A DNA stretch of 64,000 nucleotides from the NCBI GenBank assembly GCA_910588815.1, contig CAJUQY010000011.1, positions 8,745 to 72,744 on the forward strand, written 5' to 3'. Of the stretch, positions 59,891 to 64,000 are shown piece by piece. The notes under the pieces were generated by a model. The model did not search any database, was not told the origin of the DNA, and saw nothing but the letters and a program-made list of their open reading frames with translations. A program made the translations under genes and the position numbers. Each line of letters opens with the position of its first letter. Within the stretch, counting starts at the first letter, position 1. The stretch is from an uncultured Lachnospiraceae bacterium. Its GTDB lineage: Bacteria > Bacillota > Clostridia > Lachnospirales > Lachnospiraceae.

Positions 59891-61441
59891 TTAGTGGCGG
59901 AAATGCCGCATGCCCGTAAACACCATGGCAATGCCGTACTCGTTGCACTTGTCGATGGAAAGCTGGTCCCTCATGGCTCCGCCCGGCTGGATAATGGCCG
60001 TAATGCCCGCCTCATGGGCCGCCTCCACACAGTCCGGGAAGGGGAAGAACGCATCCGACGCCATGACCGCTCCCTTCGTGGCTTCCGGCCCGATCAGCTC
60101 CGCCGCATGTTCCGCCGACTGTTTTGCCGCCCAGATCCGGTTCACCTGGCCAGGTCCGATGCCCACCGACTGTTTGTCCTTCGCCAGGGCAATGCCGTTG
60201 GATTTCACGTATTTTACCACCTTCCAGGCAAATTTCAGGTCTTCCATCTCCCCTTCCGTGGGCCTGCGCTCCGTCACCACCTGGAGTTCCTCCCCCATCA
60301 GCTTGTTGTCAATCCCCTGGACGATGAGGCCGCCGTTGACCTTTTTCAGGTCCAGCGCGTGCTCCCTCTGGGAAACCGTGATATCCGGGATTCTCAGGAC
60401 GCGGACATTTTTCTTCTCACAGAGAATCTCCAGCGCCTCCTTCTCGTAGGAGGGCGCCATGATAACCTCCAGGAACACATCCTTCATCTTGGCCGCCATG
60501 GACGCCGTCACCTCCCGGTTCACCGCCACGATGCCTCCGAAAATGGAGACCTCGTCGGCGCCGTAGGCCTTGTCCCAGGCTTCCTCGATGGTCGCTCCGC
60601 TTCCCACGCCGCAGGGATTGCCATGCTTGCTGGCCACCACCGTCGGCTCTTCAAACTCCTTGCAAAGCTCCAGGGCTCCGTTGGCATCGTTGATATTATT
60701 GAAGGACAGCTCCTTGCCGTTTAACTGCTCCGCCATGTCAAGTGTCCCCCGCTTTTTGCCCACCTCCCGGTAGAAGGCCGCCTGCTGATGGGGATTCTCG
60801 CCGTAACGCATATCCTGCACTTTCTCAAATGTCATGGTCAAGGTCTCCGGCAGGCTGTAATCCTTCCGCTCCGCCTTCAGATAATCGGCGATCATGGTGT
60901 CATAACCTGCGGTGTGCATGAACACCTTCTGCATCAGATAGAACTTCGTATCCAGAGAAACACTTCCTTTTTCCTTAAGTTCTTTTAAAACCGTACCGTA
61001 ATCGGCCGGATCCACCACCACGGCCACGTCCTGATAATTCTTCGCCGCCGCCCGCAGCATGGTCGGACCGCCGATATCGATGTTTTCCACCGCATCCTCC
61101 CTTGTCACATTCTCCTTCATGATTGTCGCCTTAAAGGGATAAAGATTTACGATAACCATGTCGATGGGCTCGATGTCAAGCTCCTTAAGCTGCTTCATAT
61201 GATCCGGGTTGGAACGCATGGCCAGAAGCCCCGCATGGACGATGGGATGCAGGGTCTTCACCCGGCCGTCCAAACACTCCGGGAATCCGGTCAGCTCAGA
61301 GATTTCGATGGCCGGCAGCCCGTCTTCCTTCAGTTTCTTGTAGGTTCCCCCGGTGGAAATGATCTCCACCCCAAGCGCCGCAAGCTCTTTCGCAAGCTCT
61401 GTGATGCCGGTCTTATCCGATACGCTGATCAATGCTCTCAT
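59891..61441 (-). CDS. purH: Bifunctional IMP cyclohydrolase/AICAR formyltransferase
   Basis: Last two steps of IMP synthesis, 516 residues. N-terminal MGS-like cyclohydrolase domain ([37 protein letters not shown]) and C-terminal transformylase with the catalytic Lys-His in [14 protein letters not shown] and [17 protein letters not shown] precedes ATG 61441. No other purine genes adjoin. Confidence 0.97.
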   Translation of the reverse strand: MRALISVSDKTGITELAKELAALGVEIISTGGTYKKLKEDGLPAIEISELTGFPECLDGRVKTLHPIVHAGLLAMRSNPDHMKQLKELDIEPIDMVIVNLYPFKATIMKENVTREDAVENIDIGGPTMLRAAAKNYQDVAVVVDPADYGTVLKELKEKGSVSLDTKFYLMQKVFMHTAGYDTMIADYLKAERKDYSLPETLTMTFEKVQDMRYGENPHQQAAFYREVGKKRGTLDMAEQLNGKELSFNNINDANGALELCKEFEEPTVVASKHGNPCGVGSGATIEEAWDKAYGADEVSIFGGIVAVNREVTASMAAKMKDVFLEVIMAPSYEKEALEILCEKKNVRVLRIPDITVSQREHALDLKKVNGGLIVQGIDNKLMGEELQVVTERRPTEGEMEDLKFAWKVVKYVKSNGIALAKDKQSVGIGPGQVNRIWAAKQSAEHAAELIGPEATKGAVMASDAFFPFPDCVEAAHEAGITAIIQPGGAMRDQLSIDKCNEYGIAMVFTGMRHFRH

Positions 61442-61519
61442 AATGTACTCCTTTCGCTTCTGTCACTATTCTCATTTCTATTTTGCCTTCTCTGCATCTG
61501 AACGGAAAACCCTTTCCTC

Positions 61520-63472
61520 CTAGACGCCGCTCCTGCTTATATAAGCATTTGCTGTGCCGCCCGGCGCGCTCCCGCCCTTTGGTACCAGCTGGATCCGGAT
61601 GCCCTCCAGGCGCTTGCCATAGCCGGCCGTTCCCGCAGGCTCCCCATTCTTCGCCCAGCCAAGCCACCCGTAGCTTTGGGCATGGACCTGATAATAAACA
61701 TCATAATGTTCTGCCATCGCCCCAGTCAACTGGATCCGAATAGCTTCCAGGCGCTTCGCCTTTCCGATCGTTCCGCTCACCGCTCCGCTTTCTTTCCAGC
61801 CGGATTCCCATCCGTAGCTCTGCACGTGAGTCTGATACCGGACACCCCCTGTATACTGCTGATTGGAAAGCCAGATTTTTATTCCCTCCAGACGCTTGGA
61901 CTGCCCGGCGGTTCCACTGATATTTCCGTCCTGAACATTTCCCTGCCAGCCATAGCTCTGCACGTGGGTGGAATACTGAATCAAGGGACACCGATAAGCC
62001 CCGGCGGTACTCCCCGGCGCCGCCTCACCCTTTTTCCGAAGAACGATTTCAATTCCCTCCAGGCGCTTGCCATAGCCGGCCGTCCCTGCAGGCTCCCCGT
62101 TCTTCGCCCAGCCGAGCCACCCGTAGCTTTGGGCATGGACATGGTAATAAATGTCATATTTTCGGGCCATTTCTCCGGTCAGGCGAATCTGAATCGCCTC
62201 CAGACGTTTAGATGCCCCGGTGGTTCCGCTGGCTTCTCCGTTTTTCACCCATTCTTCTTCCCAGCCCCTGCTCTGTATATGGGTTCTGTATTCAATGTCT
62301 CCGCCCGCATCCTGTCCCTCCAGGCTGATCCGGACGGCCTCCAGACGCTTGGACTGTCCCTGCGTTCCGCTCATGGCGCCATTATAGCAAGGCTCCTGCC
62401 AGCCGATGCTCTGTACATGGGTCTGGTATGCGACAGCCATACTTTTTTCCACCTGAAAGCTGGTCTTTGCTCCCTGATAGGATACCTGTACTGTCTGTAT
62501 CTTGCTGCTCCCATTGACCGTATATCCGCTGCACATCTCATCCATAACCGGAAGATAGCCGGTTCCATGGCTGCAGGTCACCTCCAGAATCAGCCCCATA
62601 TCGTCAATGGAGCTCCCCGGAGCAGCCATCTGCGCCGCATAGGCATTCTGAACGGAGATCCCGGACGGGCGGCAGGTACCGGCAAACAGCTGCACCCAAT
62701 GCCGCTGGTATTTTGACGAATTATTCCTTGCATATCCGGCTCCCATATGGGTGAAATCCCCGCTTAAGATATTTGCCCTGTGGCCGGGACTGTTCATCCA
62801 TCCCTCTACCACCTCCGCGGGATTTCTCTGGCCGCCCGCAATATTTTCTCCTGCCGCATTACAGAACACTCCCGCCTCTTCAAAAGCCGTAAAACACATT
62901 GTGCCGTCCGGCCTCTCATGGGCCATCTTGGATATAATCTCGTTTTTCCGAATGTCACACGCTCTTTGCAGGGCAGGATAGGTGGCCGCCGGCTGCAGCC
63001 CATACTTCATCCGCTCTTTATTGGTCAGGCGCAGAACCTCCCACTCTTCTGCCGAACAAAGGATGGTTGCCCCGTAAACCGGAATCTCTTCCTGTACAGA
63101 CCTGTCCGCCGAGCCAGAAATCTCTTCCGGTGGAGCGGCCAATAGCGGATCTGTAGTCTCAAAATACTCCGGGACATCCTCTCCCACTGCGGCGGTTTCC
63201 GGAACCGGCGGTTCTGACGTGAAGCTTTCCGCGGCTGACAATTCCGGCGGAAGCCCTTCTGTTTCCGGCGATTCCGAAGGAAGATCTTCTGTCACCAATG
63301 CCTCCGCCGAAAATTCCTCTGTCCCTGGTGCTTCTGACTCCGGCTCTGATGCCGGTATCTCTGATGTTTCTGATTGCGGCGGCATCTCCTCCGCCCGCGC
63401 TGCGGCCACCGGCCCCAGACACAAACTGCATGCAAGAAATGCGGCCAACACTCTTTTCCGGTTGCTTCTCAT
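61520..63472 (-). CDS. Secreted CAP-domain protein with six ChW repeats
   Basis: About 650 residues. Signal peptide (VLAAFLACSLCLGPVAAARA), a Glu/Pro/Ser/Thr-rich linker to about residue 125, a CAP/SCP domain at about 135-270 (RLTNKERMKYGLQPA, AHERPDGTMCF, AGENIAGGQRNPAEVVEGWMNSPGHRANIL quoted in part), and six clostridial hydrophobic W (ChW) repeats of the form HVQSYGW...SGT-G-SKRLEAI-I. CAP proteins often have peptidase- or lipid-binding roles; ChW repeats are associated with cell-surface attachment in Clostridia. ATG 63472 lies eight bases after AGGGGAG. Confidence 0.9.
   Translation of the reverse strand: MRSNRKRVLAAFLACSLCLGPVAAARAEEMPPQSETSEIPASEPESEAPGTEEFSAEALVTEDLPSESPETEGLPPELSAAESFTSEPPVPETAAVGEDVPEYFETTDPLLAAPPEEISGSADRSVQEEIPVYGATILCSAEEWEVLRLTNKERMKYGLQPAATYPALQRACDIRKNEIISKMAHERPDGTMCFTAFEEAGVFCNAAGENIAGGQRNPAEVVEGWMNSPGHRANILSGDFTHMGAGYARNNSSKYQRHWVQLFAGTCRPSGISVQNAYAAQMAAPGSSIDDMGLILEVTCSHGTGYLPVMDEMCSGYTVNGSSKIQTVQVSYQGAKTSFQVEKSMAVAYQTHVQSIGWQEPCYNGAMSGTQGQSKRLEAVRISLEGQDAGGDIEYRTHIQSRGWEEEWVKNGEASGTTGASKRLEAIQIRLTGEMARKYDIYYHVHAQSYGWLGWAKNGEPAGTAGYGKRLEGIEIVLRKKGEAAPGSTAGAYRCPLIQYSTHVQSYGWQGNVQDGNISGTAGQSKRLEGIKIWLSNQQYTGGVRYQTHVQSYGWESGWKESGAVSGTIGKAKRLEAIRIQLTGAMAEHYDVYYQVHAQSYGWLGWAKNGEPAGTAGYGKRLEGIRIQLVPKGGSAPGGTANAYISRSGV
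61530..62450 (-). repeat. Coding repeats: six ChW units as a duplicated three-unit block
   Basis: Units 1-3 and 4-6 correspond pairwise (1 with 4 via GQSKRLE, 2 with 5 via KRLEAI-I-LTG-M, 3 with 6 nearly identical). DNA of unit 6 (about 61603-61718) and unit 3 (about 62053-62171), 450 bp apart, is almost the same, indicating a recent duplication or conversion. Confidence 0.8.
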
Positions 63473-63563
63473 TCTCATGACTCCCCTTTCCGTAAGGCAC
63501 TCCATGTTACCATAATCACTTCTTTTTGGTTACATCGCAGCTTCTCCCACAGCTTTCGATGCC

Positions 63564-63592
63564 ATTATACCCTAAATCGGCACAAATGTTAA
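63564..63592 (-). promoter_or_regulatory. Promoter for the CAP/ChW protein gene
   Basis: TTAACA (63592-63587) and TATAAT (63569-63564) with a 17-base spacer on the minus strand. Confidence 0.8.
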
Positions 63593-63599
63593 GTCAAAA

Positions 63600-64000
63600 G
63601 AAAAGGAACTAAATTCAGAATGTCGAAGAATCGTTTTTGTACTTTTCGTACTTTTCGTTCTTTTTGTTCCGCTATATTCTGGACAATTTTCATTTGGGCA
63701 AAAAAACGTATCGGCCGGTGTTGGTTCATTTCTAAGCTGAAGGGAACGATTGACAGCCATGTTGAATAACAGGCTGTAGTTTGCTGCCGAATCTTCCGCC
63801 GCTGATTCTATAAACTCCCTTGGGATGAATCTGATCAATGGCCGTGATCCGAAATGCATACGGCAGTCCAGCATCCCACAGATTTAAAATTTTTTAATTT
63901 CTCCTCTGAAATGCCGGCAAACATACTGGTCATATAATCATGCACATGGAACTGTCGCTTTAACGATTGAATAATCGTGAAGCGGCAGCTTCCTTTTTGC
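63600..64000 (-). pseudogene. Decayed HNH/DUF1524-like gene, cut by window edge
   Basis: Minus-strand conserved pieces are spread over frames: HDYMTSMFAGISEEKLKN, then NLWDAGLPYAFRITAIDQIHPK, then EFIES...AANYSLLFNMAVNRSLQLRNEP. The IDQIHPK and Asn-rich NRS segments resemble the D-IHP and N--L---NRS motifs of HNH/DUF1524 nucleases found with DUF262 proteins. Junctions lie near an A/T run at about 63880 and near 63835. A C-terminal Lys/Ser/Thr repeat (KSTKSTKT) ends it. The 5' end is outside the window. Confidence 0.5.

Overview
The window looks like a chromosomal stretch from a Clostridia-class Firmicute, most likely a Lachnospiraceae-type anaerobe. Supporting signs are a PolC-type replicative polymerase, strong AGGAGG ribosome-binding sites, a clostridial ferredoxin, a BceAB-type exporter with an intramembrane-sensing kinase, ChW (clostridial hydrophobic W) repeats, and the block pyrH-frr-uppS-cdsA-dxr-rseP-ispG-polC. 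Most genes lie on the minus strand. No rRNA, CRISPR array, complete insertion sequence or prophage was seen.

Layout. 1-4.4 kb: the end of an Mrp Na+/H+ antiporter operon, a divergent orphan NMT1-like lipoprotein, a Na+/Ca2+ exchanger, a two-gene tRNA operon (Pro-CGG, Glu-CTC) with its own promoter and terminator, and a CsoR-type metal repressor. 4.4-17.4 kb: the isoprenoid/phospholipid/translation operon, interrupted between rseP and ispG by a compact restriction-modification pair (BglII-like nuclease plus MT-A70 adenine methylase). 17.5-20.6 kb: a hybrid histidine kinase split into two frames at an A AAA AAG run. 20.8-30.6 kb: small metabolic and transport units, including a secreted nuclease, uracil permease, TrmO, thrH-sstT, a hydrolase, thioredoxin, a VOC protein, a 56-aa ferredoxin and D-lactate dehydrogenase. 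30.6-36.4 kb: a long MerR-like regulator and the gdpP-rplI-dnaB-flavin reductase operon. 36.5-42.2 kb: envelope and protein quality control (subtilase, ClpX with a long linker, HtrA) and a repeat-bearing membrane protein. 42.4-50.3 kb: ABC exporter, ROK kinase, MATE pump and a btuFCD-like importer behind a cobalamin riboswitch. 50.4-54.4 kb: FecR-domain lipoprotein, an AAA ATPase and an AGCS symporter. 54.8-59.9 kb: a BceRS-AB-like peptide-sensing module. 59.9-64 kb: purH, a CAP/ChW surface protein and a decayed HNH gene.

The most unusual signal is a family of three approximately 180-bp intergenic elements (8961-9140, 54419-54596, 58959-59140). Each has long complementary outer arms whose sequence differs completely between copies, around nearly invariant inner motifs GACACGTCG and CCTATCGTC and nested inner stems. 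Other points worth a second look are the restriction-modification pair embedded in an essential operon, the possible frameshift signal in the hybrid kinase, the extended ClpX linker, a decayed YafQ-like toxin relic beside one of the elements, and the three-unit block duplication in the ChW protein. Coordinates of starts were adjusted by ribosome-binding sites where these were clear.
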